Source: Phoronis australis
Taxonomy: Eukaryota; Phoronida; Phoronidae
Assembly: GCA_002633005.1 (NCBI GenBank)
Contig: NMRA01000051.1
Coordinates: 126,001-190,000, forward strand
DNA: 64,000 bases
Direction: 5' to 3'
The notes below the pieces were generated by a model, which worked only from the letters and a program-made list of their open reading frames with translations, was not told the DNA's origin and did no database searches. This document shows, piece after piece, positions 34,534 through 48,200 of this stretch (position 1 is its first letter; each line of letters begins with the position of its first letter). The translations under genes were made by a program, and so were the position numbers.

Positions 34534-35582
34534 ACCTGTATTTCAAGAGCGTTTTCCGGCCGCGATTTTCCAGCCAGCACGATTAAAGCACCCGTGAATT
34601 TCCGCAGAATTTAATTGCTGACTTTTCACCAATCTGCCAATAATAAGCTCAATTCACCATGCTTTTCAGTAAAATTTAGAAAAAAGAAAGATAGTAAAAC
34701 AACAGGATCAACTAGAAAGATTATTGTCACGGCGTGACAATAACGGACTCTGCGCGTGCGTATTACTGGAATTATTATGGGAAGTTACTGACAGCAACCC
34801 GTTTACCAATATGAAAAGGAATTCTTTAAAATTGTAGGAGAAATTACATATTAATTTTTTGATGACCTTTCCACTAATTGACCCCTTTCGGTGCATTATG
34901 AGCCCCGATGAGGGAGTAATTGTTAACTCGATTAAAAGTGTGGTTAATGCTAATAATCACAGATGTTTTACTTTAAGCACTTCAGAATACAAGATGAATG
35001 AATTGGTCAAACTTTCAGAAGAAAAATGCACCTAATGACCCCATGGGTGCACCAAATGAATTGAAAATTTAGAATTCAAACTTAATCGCACTTAGTAAAC
35101 AGATACGTAACTCTGGAGTTTCTATCTCAAAATTTTAATTTGCACTCAATGAAATTTGACCTATATTTTCTGATTGGTTAGGCCTATTGCAAAGTAAAGT
35201 AGGGTATTCAATTGGCATGTTGACTTACACCAGTGTGCTGAAATTGAAAAGAATTCCTTGAAAAACGTAAGACATATAACATTTTGAACGTTACATGACC
35301 TTTGTACTAATTGACCTTATCCGGTGCATTTTAAGCATCTTTAGGAGAATTATTGGAAAGCCCATGGAAAATGTGTTTAACGCTGAGAATCACAGTTGTC
35401 TAACGGTTGACACATCAGAATACTTGCTGATTGAAAAGGTCAAATTTTCAGAAGACAAATGCACCTAATGACCCTATGTTTGCACTAAATGACCTGAAAC
35501 TTTGGATTCCGATTTGATTTACCTGCGGCAATCAGACCTGTCAATTTGAAGTGTCTAGCTTAAAATTTTAGTTTGCACCTAA

Positions 35583-35595
35583 TGACCTTTGACCT
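35583..35595 (-). promoter_or_regulatory. perfect DR1 nuclear-receptor motif, unit 1
   Basis: TGACCTTTGACCT is AGGTCA-A-AGGTCA on the minus strand, the consensus for RXR heterodimers with PPAR-type partners and for HNF4. A weaker version (TGAAATTTGACCT) is at 35150-35162. Binding is not shown. Confidence 0.45.
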
Positions 35596-36332
35596 ATTTC
35601 ACCTGATAGGATGACCCGATTACTTAGAAAAGTAATTCTTTAAATTGTCATGTTGACTTATACCTGTGCACCGAATTTGAAAAAAATAGCTTTAAAACTG
35701 AAGGAGGAGTAGCATTTTGAAAATTATATGACCTTTGCACCAAACGACCTCTTCCGGTGCAATATGGAATATGATTATATAATTATTCAAAATTGATATA
35801 CTGTCAAAAGTAATATGCTGAATTTAAAGACCGTACCTGCTCCCAATTTGGAGTTATTAAGCCTCAAAGTTGGTCGGAAGACGAATAAGAAGAACTAGAA
35901 AGATTATTGTCACGGCGTGACAATAACGGATTCTGCGCGTGCGTATTACTGGAATTATTATGGGAAGTTACTGACAGCAACCCGTTTACCAATATGAAAA
36001 GGAATTCTTTAAAACTGTAGGAGAAATTACATATTAATTTTTTGATGACATTTCCACTAATCGACCTGTTCCGGTGCATTATGAGCCCCGATGAGGGAGT
36101 AATTGTTAACTCAATTAAAAGTGTGGTTAATACTAATAATCACAGATGTTTTACTTTAAGCACTTCAGAATACAAGATGAATGAAGTGGTCAAACTTTCA
36201 GAAGAAAAATGCACCTAATGACCCCATGGGTGCACCAAATGACCTGAAAATTTAGAATTCAAACTCAATCGCACTCAGTAAACAGATACGTAATTCTGAA
36301 GTCTCTAGCTCAAAATTTTATTTTGCACCCAA

Positions 36333-36345
36333 TGACCTTTGACCT
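36333..36345 (-). promoter_or_regulatory. perfect DR1 nuclear-receptor motif, unit 2
   Basis: This is the same 13-bp motif in the second tandem unit. A one-base variant (TTACCTTTGACCT) lies at 36750-36762. Function is not shown. Confidence 0.45.
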
Positions 36346-37070
36346 ATTTTTCTGATTGGTTAGGCCTATTACGAAGTAAAGTAGGGTATTCAATTGGTAT
36401 GTTGACTTATACACCAGTGTGCTGAAATTGAAAAGAATTCCTTGAAAAACGTAAGATATAACATTTTGAACGTTACATGACCTTTGCACTAATTGACCTT
36501 ATCCGGTGCATTTTAAGCATCTTTAGGAGAATTATTGCAAAGACCATAGCTGAGAATCACAGATGTCTAACGGTTGACACATCAGAATACTTGCTGATTG
36601 AAAAGGTCAAATTTTCAGAAGAAAAATGCACCTAATGACCCCATGTTTGCACTAAATGACCTGAAACTTTAGATTCCGATTTGATTTACCTGTGGCAATC
36701 AGACCTGTCAATTTGAAGTATCTAGCTCAAAATTTTAGTTTGCACCTAATTACCTTTGACCTATTTCACCTGATTGGATGACCTGATTACTTAGGAAAGT
36801 AATTTTTTAAATTGTCATGTTCACTTATACCTGTGCACCGAATTTGAAAAAGATAGCTTTAAAACTGAAGGAGGAGTAGCATTTTGAAAATTATATGACC
36901 TTTGCACCAAACGACCTCTTCCGGTGCAATATAGAATATGATTATATAACCAATCAAAAATTTATGTACTGTCAAAAGTCATGTGCTGAATTTAAAGACT
37001 GTACCTGCACCCATTTTGGAGTTATTCAGCCTCAAAGTTGGTCGGAAGAAGAATAAGAAGAATAAGAATA

Positions 37071-37194
37071 AGAATAAAATTGAAGAAAACCCAGGAACAA
37101 CAGTACTCTGCGCTTACACGCGCAGAGTAATTAGAATAAAATTGAAGAAAACCCAGGAACAACAGTACTCGGCGCTTACACGCGCAGAGTAATT
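37071..37194. repeat. 62-bp tandem duplication containing a hairpin
   Basis: Two units, 37071-37132 and 37133-37194, differ by one base (CTCTGCGC / CTCGGCGC). The first holds a hairpin with 8-bp arms, CTCTGCGC and GCGCAGAG, around TTACAC. The tail TTACACGCGCAGAG is close to the reverse of the CTCTGCGCGTGCGTATTAC head of the 1.18-kb unit, so it may be the far end of that element. Confidence 0.85.
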
Positions 37195-37375
37195 ACATGA
37201 CTTTATTTTGTATCATATAAATGTTCAAGATAAAATCTCGAAAACACGTCACAGTTTTCATTTTTTGCAACTTTATTTTTTCAGAAAAATATCGGTCCTT
37301 TTTTTACAATCCCTCACACAAAAGTAGAAGAATTCAAAAACACGTTTTTATGTAATTTTGGAAAACAGTGTATAA

Positions 37376-37520
37376 CATGGGCGGCGCACCATAGGGGGCT
37401 GGGGAGGTTATAGCCCCCACTTTTTTCAATGTTACGCCGCACATGGTCTATAGGCGGTGCACTACAGGGGGCGTTGATGGGGCTTTAGCCCCCACCTTTT
37501 TCAGTGCTGCGCCACCCATG
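37376..37520. mobile_element. pair of very short MITEs, head to tail
   Basis: Two ~70-75 bp copies stand side by side. The first runs from CATGGGCGGCGCACC to ACGCCGCACATG and the second from TATAGGCGGTGCACT to TGCGCCACCCATG. Both contain TAGCCCCCACYTTTTTCA. The ends GGCGGCGCA / TGCGCCGCC are inverted. Confidence 0.75.
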
Positions 37521-39496
37521 TATAAGGCATACTATCTGAAACTGTGTTGTGAATCGTTTCAGTCACTTGTGAGATATAATGTTTCGAAGTCGACCAAATC
37601 TGAATATAATTTAACCCAGTCGTGTTTCATCCAAGTCGCCATTGAAATTAATTCCTACGTGTTGAAAATACAGTTTGGACGATTTCATTATTTTTTTGGG
37701 AATTAATGTGCTATATTCATATATCCAGTACATATATAGTTGATTTGCAAGGGATATTGTGAACTTAGGTCACGTTTTATGAAAGAAGTTCAATTGAAGC
37801 ACCAACTCATTAGTCCTACAAGTCAGCGCTTGTTTTATGTTCAGATCGAGTCGAGCTTGTGTGGGCTAAGGGTCGTGGGGGTTGTGGGTCGAGGGGGTCG
37901 AGGTGTGTGGGGGTCGAAGGGGTTTCAGATTAACCCCGTTAATACAAATAGACGTATGATACATATATATTGTGTTACGTGTATTGCGCTTGAGACCAGA
38001 TAACGTTGCGAATTGGTCCACAAGATCTATTGTTTTTTGAGTGATTTTTAACCATCAGTTGCAACTGTAGTGTCATCAGCATATTGGAGAATTTAATAAT
38101 TCCAACTTTCAAAAATTGCGCCTTTAACTTCTCTACAATTCCTGAATACATTTTTTATGAGTTCAACGTATAACACAAACAAATATGGAAAGACAAGGTA
38201 CCCTTGTTTACATTTACGTTCAACCCTCAAAGAAGATACCATTTTGCCAATCCACTTAAAAAATTATCTCCAAAACCAAATAATTTCGAGACACAAAACA
38301 CGCAGTCCAAGATAATGAATCAAATGCTTTCGCAAAATCAACTATTGTCACTGAACAGGGGCCATAACTGTTACGATGAGATCCCGTGCTGTCTTTCATT
38401 GACAGATCATTTAATTTGTAAAAAAATCTCACCATCTGCGAGGTAAATGAACTGTTAAAGCCCCTGTAACTGCATTACCATTTATCGGTTTTACCATAAA
38501 TGTTGGAAGCAATACAGTTCTGATTTTACGTAACAAGAGATGGCGCTGCGAGAAAACGCTCGTAAAATCTAAGCTTAAGAATAGATCTAGCCAGTCCTTT
38601 CGCTCGCAGTGTACCACGATTAAAATCCTCAATTTCAACGTTATGCTATTTCGCGGGAATGTGTATTGTTTATTAACAACCAGTGCCCGATTGCATGAAA
38701 CAGTCCCAAATAGGGACTCAACTAAGCTCCCTAAAACCTAGCGTATTTTTGGACTTGTGACAAACATCAATTTCTCTTTCTTTGATACAAATCGTGAGTG
38801 AACTCCACGTTGAATTGTCAATATTATGGAAAATAATTAGGGATCTTTTCATGCAACACCCCCGATTTAAGGACTGAGTCCCTATTTTTTTCAATGAACT
38901 CTGGGCTCAATTTTTAGTTACATTATTAGAAAATGTCATTAATCAGAGGAGCTCATAATAAAGATGAAATGATAGAAAAATATTGCATCTGTGATTCCAT
39001 GAAGACACAAATCTTAGTACGCAAGAAGACTTTTAGTACACAAGCCAAACTACTGCGTTTTATTGCTATCCTAAGAAAAACCGTTAAGCTGTTTTTATGC
39101 TTTCCACCTAAAAAGATAACTTATACCGAGACTGAGATTCCCATCCTAACTTTTGTTCACGGCAGTTTGAACCAGTTTAAGATTATCCTCGATTTTTAAA
39201 AATAACCAAACGTGTGTCTTGACCTACTACGCCAAAATGGGCTGATAACTGAATTAGTTTTTACGTTAGGGACACAGAAGTACTTTTGACAAAAATGTGA
39301 AATTCACACCCATCTCAAATTAATGAATGCAATCCCTTAAAAAACTGATTAGTTTTGTTTCAAGATGCCAGTTTTACGTCTGAAAGTTTTTAAAATTTCT
39401 ATTTCCAGGCTTCATTACCGATTGTCTTACGTCCGCGTAAGTTTTTTTGAGGATATTGGGTACTTCAAATTCTAGCGTTTCGGCTTCTACACAAAT
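37521..39496. other. non-coding stretch
   Basis: No supported gene. GGGGGTCGWGG-type G-rich words repeat near 37870-37925. Short frames here show no domain. Confidence 0.4.
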
Positions 39497-39644
39497 CATG
39501 GGCGGCGCAGCACTGAAAAAAGTGTGGGGACTAAAGCCCCTCCCCAACCCCCTGTGGTGCATTGCCTATATACCACGAGCAGTGTAGCACTGGAAAATGT
39601 GGAGGGCTACAGACCCCGCAGCCCCCTATGCTGCACCGCCCATG
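39497..39644. mobile_element. pair of very short MITEs, opposite orientation
   Basis: CATGGGCGGCGCAGCACTG to GTGGTGCATTGCCTATA is followed at once by a second copy ending GCTGCACCGCCCATG. Both contain GTGKRGGRCTA, the reverse of the TAGCCCCCAC core at 37.4 kb. Again the copies are paired. Confidence 0.75.
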
Positions 39645-40208
39645 CAAATCAGTTTTTTCTTTTATTTGGATACCCATCATGTTTTCTATGAAAGAAGAGG
39701 GAGGTCACCCACTCAATTTTAACCTATTTAGACCAAGCAGCGTCACATACATTACAAGAATGAACAAATTTACCTCAAGGGGGCGCCAAGTTCAAGATCA
39801 GCATTACCCCCAGCCGCTGCGTTTTACCAAGTGGTCATTATGTTACATTGTTGAGATTGTGGAATAAGAGTATTTGATACGATTGATCAAAAAAGATTTT
39901 TCTAACATAAACTCGAGTGTGCCGTTTAAATTCAATCAAACATCATGTTTACGTACTTGGCTTTGTCTTCCGTTTAGTATGACGTCATTCTGAAATTTGA
40001 TGTCATGTGCTATTATTTACTGCCATATTAACAAAAATTCAAACGTAAACTCATAATGTCTCATGTTAAATAATCTGTTACTTGAAATAAACAATACTTT
40101 ATGTTGTGTTTTATAAATAAGGGTGTGCCTTAAAACAACGGGGGCTTTACGACTTGGCAAACTGTGTTGAAAAACTTAGACGTAATGCTAGCTATATACG
40201 TGTTTGTT

Positions 40209-40214
<6 letters not shown>

Positions 40215-40301
<87 letters not shown>
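40215..40301. repeat. (TG)n microsatellite
   Basis: More than 40 TG units, preceded by TGTTTG variants from about 40199. Frames across it on both strands are artefacts. Confidence 0.95.
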
Positions 40302-40302
<1 letters not shown>

Positions 40303-40653
40303 GACAAAGAACAAGAATACAAATATGGCTAATAATGGTGTTTTGGAAGCACAAAAACAACGAAACAAGGTGCGTTTGCCACAATGTTTTAGAACTGTGT
40401 GTCTAGCATAAGCAAATTGTTGTACTCCTTTTACACATTAAATCTGTATTTCAATGGTTCAGGACAGCAGCTGAATTCAAAGCTACATAAATTACATAAC
40501 GATATTTTTTGAAAATTTAACATAACGTTCAAGCAAAAATAGCAAAAAAAAAATGGTTTTGACACAACTACAATTCAATTCTAATTGACAACTTTTATCA
40601 AGCGAAAAGTTGATAATGAATCAACATCATGCAGCTTACATTATAGACAGTAA

Positions 40654-40688
40654 CCATGGTCTCTACTGGGGCCAGATAGAGACGGTGG
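40654..40688. repeat. hairpin fragment of the 1.7/2.6-kb repeat family
   Basis: CCATGGTCTCTACTGGGGCC then AGATAGAGACGGTGG retains the stem of the family hairpin (TCTCTA / TAGAGA), without the rest of the element. Confidence 0.55.
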
Positions 40689-41147
40689 ATAATGTATACT
40701 TACATTTATGATTGCACTTTAAAGTCCACCTCAAGCAACAAATCTCAAAGATTAAAAACAAGAGTGGCAACGAAATTCTCAGGACGCTACAGCTTTTGCA
40801 TTGTTAATCACATGACAGGAAGCAGTTATTAAATTGCTGTAACTTCAAAAGAAGCCTTAACTGTTAACCCTTGTCATTATTTTCAGGCTTCACTCCTTTC
40901 AACCCATCAAAGTCCGTAAGTTTTGAATCCTCAAATACTGCACAAGAGCAAAGCAGAACATTCATGTGCACTCACTATGTACCTTGCCTACTGCACAAAT
41001 ACAAAGAATAATTACATTGTATTTTAAACATTATTACTAAAAGGAGCAACACTGGTAAACTTAAAATAATATCCAAGGTGCAGAGAGCTAGTCAGCTATC
41101 CTCTCAACGGGAAAATACTATCACTTTTCATGGTGATTCTTCAAGAA

Positions 41148-41720
41148 CTGGCAGATAGGGAGACGGACATCAAAAAACAAACACATAAATAATAAAATGG
41201 ACACCAGGGGTGCAGCATAGGTCAAATTTGTCTGAAAGGAGGCAGGTGCTGTCACCTCCATGACAATAACTTATGTGTCAAATTTCATGAAGATCCATCT
41301 AATAACTTGGAAGATATTGAGCCACAGACAAAAATGCCAAAATCATCTTTAGCTATGCTCTACTTGGTAGGAACACATATACCATGATGGCATGATCTTT
41401 CAAGCATTTTGTAGAAAAGAGAGGCAGATGTCAAAAACAGATTAAAAAATAATAAAAATGACCACTAGATGGCATAGAATACGTCAAATCCATCCAATTA
41501 TGGAAAAACGCCATTGTTTCCATAACAGAAACCTAGAAACCAAATTTCATAAAAATGTACAAAATAACTTTGAAGAAGCAATGGAAAAAAGAAAATTTCC
41601 ACCAGAGGGCACATCTGACATTCATTGCCATTTGTTTCCACGCTCCTAGGAATACTTCTTTAGGAATACACTTACCAAATTTCAAAAATATCCAGCAAGG
41701 AAGCACCACAAATAATTTGC
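41148..41720. repeat. diverged ~265-bp tandem repeats
   Basis: Similar phrases recur at 41148 and 41413: GAGRCRGAYRTCAAAAA, TAATAAAAWTGRMCACYAG, RGCATAGRWYACGTCAAAT and CCAAATTTCATRAARATSYA. A third partial copy with ACCAAATTTCAAAAATATCC is near 41670. It may overlap the 3' UTR of LIG4. Confidence 0.6.
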
Positions 41721-41930
41721 CATTAGAAGACAACCACAGTGGTGGGACCCATTCAAAACTTAACGCCAGTACTGCTTTTCTCAGAAGAAATACATCTGTT
41801 ATCTTTTCCCACTTTTTCTGAGCATTTATGTGGATAGAAAAGATTTCAAAAATTAAAGCAGACTTGCCGAATTGGGTCCTAAAGAGAATGTCCTTTTAAA
41901 AGAGCAAACAAATACACAACGGTTTAGAGT

Positions 41931-42196
41931 TTAGAACTCTCCTGATACAGGTGGTTCATAGGAGCGTTCAGTCTTCAGCTTCTTGTCCGTTATGCAGTCA
42001 GTTACCCAATCAGAGGTCACCAGATGGAACTTGTTGTTCTGACTTCGCCTCTGGTCTCTGAGCAGTGGAAGTCTTGAATAATCCCTGTTGACATGTCAAA
42101 AAGGTGAAGCATATAGTAATATTAATAACAATAGCATTCATAAAAATGATCACAATAGTAATACTGATAATGATAATGATAATGAAAAAAAAATAT

Positions 42197-42235
<39 letters not shown>

Positions 42236-45200
42236 GAACACATAGTAATATTAAACATTGCATTAAACATGTGCATTCTGTTGTCAATAAGTTTTAATTG
42301 GGCCACTTATGTTATCAATTTGGCCTTGTTTTGTTCCTTGCTAAGTTTAGATGGGACCTCCTGGCGTGGGAAGAACTGACAATTCATTAAGTTTTGACAC
42401 CAAGCTCTGATGAAATAACGAACTGCCACCTCTTTTTAAGTCCAGAAATCACACCTACATTGACTAAGAAACAATTTGACACTGATTTCGTAAAGGTTAA
42501 TAGCCTAAAGCAAAACTTATTTGACAGAAAGCACAGCTTTAATGTCATTTTAAGTAAATTAATTACAAAAGCAGTAAATAAGCAATTTCATACAATGCTG
42601 AAGGCTTCAAATGAAAGGTTTTAAATAGAGTTCTAAATTATGGAATTGGCGAGGCTGAAGAGAAGGTGCATTGATCCTACTTTCGTGTTCTTGCTAAGAG
42701 AAGACAGTAAGCTATTTACAAATCTGGGTTTGATGGTGAAACGAGAACTACAAATTAATGGCAGCGCTTAACCCTGGACCTGATCGCATAAAAGTTACTA
42801 ACTGGATATCCACAACGACATCATATTTCCATTGTGAAACAATTATTTAGAGGTCTTGCAAAAATCAAAATTATACAGTGGAAAAAAATTATGCAACCCA
42901 GTCCTGACAGGCAGGTCACAGAAATCACATAAAATAGGTGTTGCACGACATCATTTTGGTAGCAGGACAACTGCAAGTGCAGAGGAGCAGAGAGTGAGTA
43001 AAAACCCAACTGTCAGTCAAGCTAATACAGACATTCAACCAGTAACAACAGATTCATGAGACTATGAAAATGTGCACAATTTGCACAACGATCTGGATAC
43101 AACTGAAAATGCACTTAGTCTAATAACTTGAAACGAGACTATGACAAAAAAAACAACAGATTGATGCAGATGGAATGTCAGTGTTCCACAAATGTTTTGG
43201 AGCAGGCAATTGAACCACGAGAACCTATTTTGCAAAGTACTGCTAGTCTGAGGTCAATCTCACCTGCTTTCTACAATAACATGGGTAACCTCTTTGCTTA
43301 ATGTAGTGTCAACAGTAGCTCCATGTAGCTGCAGGTCTAAGACAGACAGGTCAAGGCCAGAGGTCACAAGATGAGTGGAAGGGTCACCAATGATGGCGTT
43401 GTTGTCAACATATGCTCTGCAAGAGTAGAAACAATGCATATTATGAGAGAGCATGTGTAAAGGGAGACTGATTGAATATATGGTACACAAGTCTGAAATC
43501 TGAACAAGAAATGAACTGCATAGGTTGCCTGAATAGTTGTACAGTGCTAACAAAACAAAATGTGATAACTACAGTAAATTTATGTCAATTTAAAACTGAC
43601 ACATAATTAGGGATATTTTAGGAGAGCTTCACGTCAATGGTGCATAAAATATTTCATCTAATTTCAGGCTAACTGGACCATCAAACTCTGGTTGGGAATC
43701 ACCGGCGCCTTATTTTATCTCGCTACTATAATGATACACGATGCATTTAGATTGACTTCCCAAATCATAATATAAGAGTGTTAAACTTCAACTCCAATCG
43801 TTATTACCAGTCCTTTTTGCTTTTAACAAAATTAACTGTCATGTCAAGGAAAAGATATATTGTCTGATACTTTCCTCTTGTACTGTAAATAATTTTACAG
43901 GGTTGACAAACTTTGTTGACAAACTGATGGCTTTTTGTCACTTTTGTCTTGCTGCTACCCAGAGTGTTCATATTGTTTTGCATAGCTCATTTGTGAATAT
44001 GTCACACATAAAATGTTCAATGTGACAAGTCATGAGTTTAATATAATCTACTGTGCTGTAGTGGGGCGTAGGCGCACGTACATGCAGCCAACCACCTTTT
44101 GGCATTTGAACGTAGAGCCTATGCACCGTAAGTTGCGTTCAGTGCTCAAGATGATACGATGGGCTTTGGGCGCCTACATACCTCTAATTTTACCACTACA
44201 CCACTGATAACCTAATGAGTAGGTAGTTTAATTATGTGCAAGGCAGGTCCTCCTAATGTGAATGTTCACATGAAGTTACTGTAGTTCTCAGTATATTCTG
44301 CACATGTCCTTGTACTTCCAAAATAAAAAAAAAAAAAACAGTGACAAAGTAACAGAGAACTCAACAGTTTGTAGCAGTATAAAGGCCACCAATCTTTCAC
44401 CTGACAGGTTTGAAGAGACAGGCCAGGTTACCCTCAGTGTACATTTCAGCCTCCACTTCCATCCTGTCTTCTATGTGTGGGCAGGCCAAGTCATCAACAC
44501 CCTGTGCTAGCATACGCTGCATCACCTCCTTCACAGCTGACGGGGAAGTGCTGTCGTAGAAACTGTCGCCATAGCGATCATGGACTAAGGCCAGCTGTGC
44601 CTCAGTGTGTGGACAGGCGTGAATCATATCAGTGGGCAGCCTGGTGGCAAATACATGAAACAAATCAGGCTTGAAAACATGAACCACAGGCTTTTATTCA
44701 TTCATTTAAATGACTTTGAATCACACAAGTTTAAATTTGATTAGAGAGAATAAACTTGAAAACAGATAAACTGGTTCAATTGCTTTACAAGCTTTAACAT
44801 GTAGTGGTTGTAATAGGTGATCTGGTCAACAAGACAACATAACCCACAAATGTGGGTTCAGGGTAGACACAGTCATTCAAAAGCTACTCAAAAGCAAATT
44901 ATTATTCAGAGAGGCAACACTCTCTATGTCTTTGCATGTACCAGAGAGTGCAGTGATAAAGTAAAGCAAGTCAATAGGTGTCCCACCAATACAACTAAGC
45001 TAAATGTTTTTCAAGAAGAGTGAAAAAAGCAAAGGGCCAAATTTCTGTCTGATGTCTTCAATCGCTTTCATAAAACAGACCCAAGATAGGCAATAGCAGC
45101 GAAGTCTACATGTTTACAAAACTCATGGAATCTCACAAAATTACTGACTTTCACCACTGTCAGCATGTTTAGACCCATTTTAATGTTATCTATCTCAAAC

Positions 45201-48200
45201 ACTATAACGCAAATCTAACAGTGGATTTATTCTTAAATTACATTTCTTTCTTAATCACACAACAGTTTCTACTATAATCTCATCAAAGAAACAGATTTAG
45301 ATCACTTACTAGCTACAAAGCATGTCTCAGTTTGTTCCATACTCAGATGAGAATTGTTTTCTGGGTTACGAAGTTTCTGACCATTTGCTATTGCCCGAAA
45401 TCCTCCTTGTCACATAAAATAACCTCTGTGACAAACCAAAATTATACCGAATCTGGGGTGTGATTCATGAAAGTGACTTAAATGTAAGGCTGAAATTTTT
45501 CTTATGCTCACACTTCACAATTGCTAAAAAAGGATAACCAAGAAGTCCTGAGCACAGGGAAGTCTAGAAATAATTTAGAAAAATTACCGTTAGTAACTAG
45601 CAGTTGTGTGTGTATATTCCCACAGACTTTTCTCTTTTTTCAGAAATAACTACGCAGAGTGTAAGACAAAATTTTTGATTTTAACGTGTAATCATGTTTC
45701 ATGAAACAGACACAGTAACTAATTCCCAAATCTTCAATATGAACAAGCAGCTAGATGTGACCGGTTTAAATTTTATACCTTAATGTGGTCCAACTTTCAA
45801 AATTTGTTGACAAAAGGCATACAAATGGAGCTTCAATTCTGTGCAATTAAACACAAACACTGTTCAAAAAGTAACCAACTTAGAAAGCAGTATCAAAATG
45901 TTTCAACAAATGACACTGCACAAAGTGTTGTCTGTTTCTATGATGTGCCTAGAGCCTTAATTACAGAATAATTAAATGTTGATTTGATCAAAAGGTTTCA
46001 ACAAATGAAATGAGCCATGTATATTGTTACCAGGGAAGGAGCCTTTTTTCCTTGACGCACCGTAGCAGCCAGTCGATTCTCACCACATCATACTTGTTGG
46101 ATGTGATGAGATTTTTTACTTTTGTAACAACTTTCTCAGCCAAAACACAGAATGTTCCTGCATCAGGATGCTGGGCAATACGACCACCGCATTCCAAGAT
46201 TAACTTTTCCAGTTCAGCTTTGGAGTGGGATTCTATGCCTTGCATGACACATATTTCTTTGCCACACAAGATTTCAGAAACCTGTAAAATCAATGAAACA
46301 TATTACACTGCTACTCATTGGCACAAATATCAAGAACTGCATTTGTTACTCTCACAACCTCAACATATGAGCTGTGCCCACGTTTTCAAAAATTATTGGT
46401 TGGTCATTCCTGTACAAGTACCCTACCAAATGAATTGTGAACCACACTGTACATAACACAGTCACTTCATGTTGCCACTCTTAGGTAACTTTTCGTCAGT
46501 ACCTTGTTTACTTGTGAAATGTCGACCCCTCGGTACTTGCTAGCAACACTTGGCTTCACTGATTGGCTGGTCACCTTTCTTCGTTTTTTAACAGGAACAT
46601 CTTCTTCATCACCAGCTTCTGCATACTTGGCCGTCAATTTTCCTTTCTGTAAGTTCAGATTTCAACTAATGAGAAACATAATAATACAACAAAATTTGAT
46701 GACGGATATCATCATTCATCAACCTGAACTAGTTGATGCTAAACTATAATTCAAAACGTCTAAAAAACCTAGATTGTCTGGCTCTTGCTTTTTCGCATCA
46801 GCAACCCCCCAGAAATCGCTTTCATATTGCATCCAGGTTCAGGGTCCAGCAATAGTGACAGAAACCCGACAGTCACAGTTCCCCAGTCGAGTAATTCAAA
46901 TGGCTCCACAATGTCGGGGAACAAATAGCAAGTGAATTTTTCCACAAATTTTGAATTAACTTTTTGCAACATATACAATGAGATGTTTTGCTCTTGCCCC
47001 CGCTACAGTGTTCTCTAATCACATTATTACAAACTGAGAGTTTCTCACAATATTCAGTGGAAATAATATGGAGTGTGGGCCCTCATGGTAACTAATTCTG
47101 AGCACTGATAAGGCTACCTTTAAACAACTTGTTGAATTGATTATGGTCATCAGGAGTTCTAATGTGACATATGCCACAAATTTCATCCCACTTTTAGAAT
47201 CATTTCCTTAAAGTTGTGTTTTGTCTAATTGAAAGGAAGACCCTTTGAAAGCATTTCAAGCCTCTAACAAGGATATAATTACCTTATATGACAGTGTAGA
47301 CTCTGAATGGCAACAGACACTGCGGACCAAGGCAGAGCTTTATCAAGTCAGTGTGTAATCTACAATATAAATACCTTACTCAGTTCCTGAATGTCCACTG
47401 TTGTCATGCACTCATGCCACGCCTTGTCGCCACGGATACATTCCACTCTTGGGAACCTTGTAGTGCAACCTGTCTTAAAGCTGCTACTAGGAACAATTTC
47501 AGTTGCCTTGATCTGGAACAAAAATTTAACAGTAAATTGTACCAATAAATAAAACAAGATGTTTAACTTTTGACATGTTTTGATGTACCCACATACATCA
47601 TTCTCATGAAAGCAATAGCCATCCAATGAACATCAGACCCAAACAGTGTACACATAAAAGAGCTAGAGGGATACCTGCACAACAAAAACTTCAATGACAA
47701 AATTCACAAGACCAGTGATAACCTGCTGTGAGCCAACTGTTCATTAAGATCAGGCTTAAGCCGACTGATGTGTGCTTTTAAGCTTCTTTGTTGTTTCAGC
47801 CTTACCAACGGTTATACTGGTCAGGAGCATTATTCAATTTATATTCAGCATTGCAATGGCTGCATAAAGTAATTATTAATCTGAGAATTGTTGTCAGCAC
47901 CAAAATTTTCTTTGGCACAGGTCTTAAAGTGGCGATTAGTTTCAAAAAAAAAAAAACAAAAAAACAGCAGGAGCCACCAACAAGCACACAAAAAAATTAA
48001 AGATCTTGTTTTATTTATAAACACTGTGACACACTTTTTTTACTGAGGCCATGAAGCTGTTAAATATACATATCAAATAAACATGCTTCCCAGTCACCCA
48101 CATGACTCCACAGCTTTAGACGATTTGGTATCTGAAATTTAGAACTTTTTACCACAATCATTTTCAAGGTTGCTATGGAATCAATTATTGCTAAGGCAAC

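Larger units (their letters stand above)
34711..37070. repeat. two-copy 1.18-kb tandem repeat
   Basis: Unit 1 is 34711-35893 and unit 2 starts at 35894, with period 1183 and high identity. Each unit opens with a 23-bp perfect palindrome (TTATTGTCACG-G-CGTGACAATAA at 34721 and 35904), then CTCTGCGCGTGCGTATTAC. Each unit itself consists of diverged segments of roughly half its length, built on phrases such as TGACCTTTGCACTAATTGAC and TCCGGTGCA. Each ends TTGGTCGGAAGAMGAATAAG. There is no coding capacity. It lies about 180 bp after the stop codon of carotenoid oxygenase 2. Confidence 0.85.

Noticed and set aside
40130-40411. Repetitive Thr-His / Val-Cys frames
   Set aside because: They arise from the (TG)n tract read on both strands.
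45783-46749. Plus-strand frames over 46.0-46.7 kb
   Set aside because: They are antisense shadows of LIG4 exons 12 and 13.
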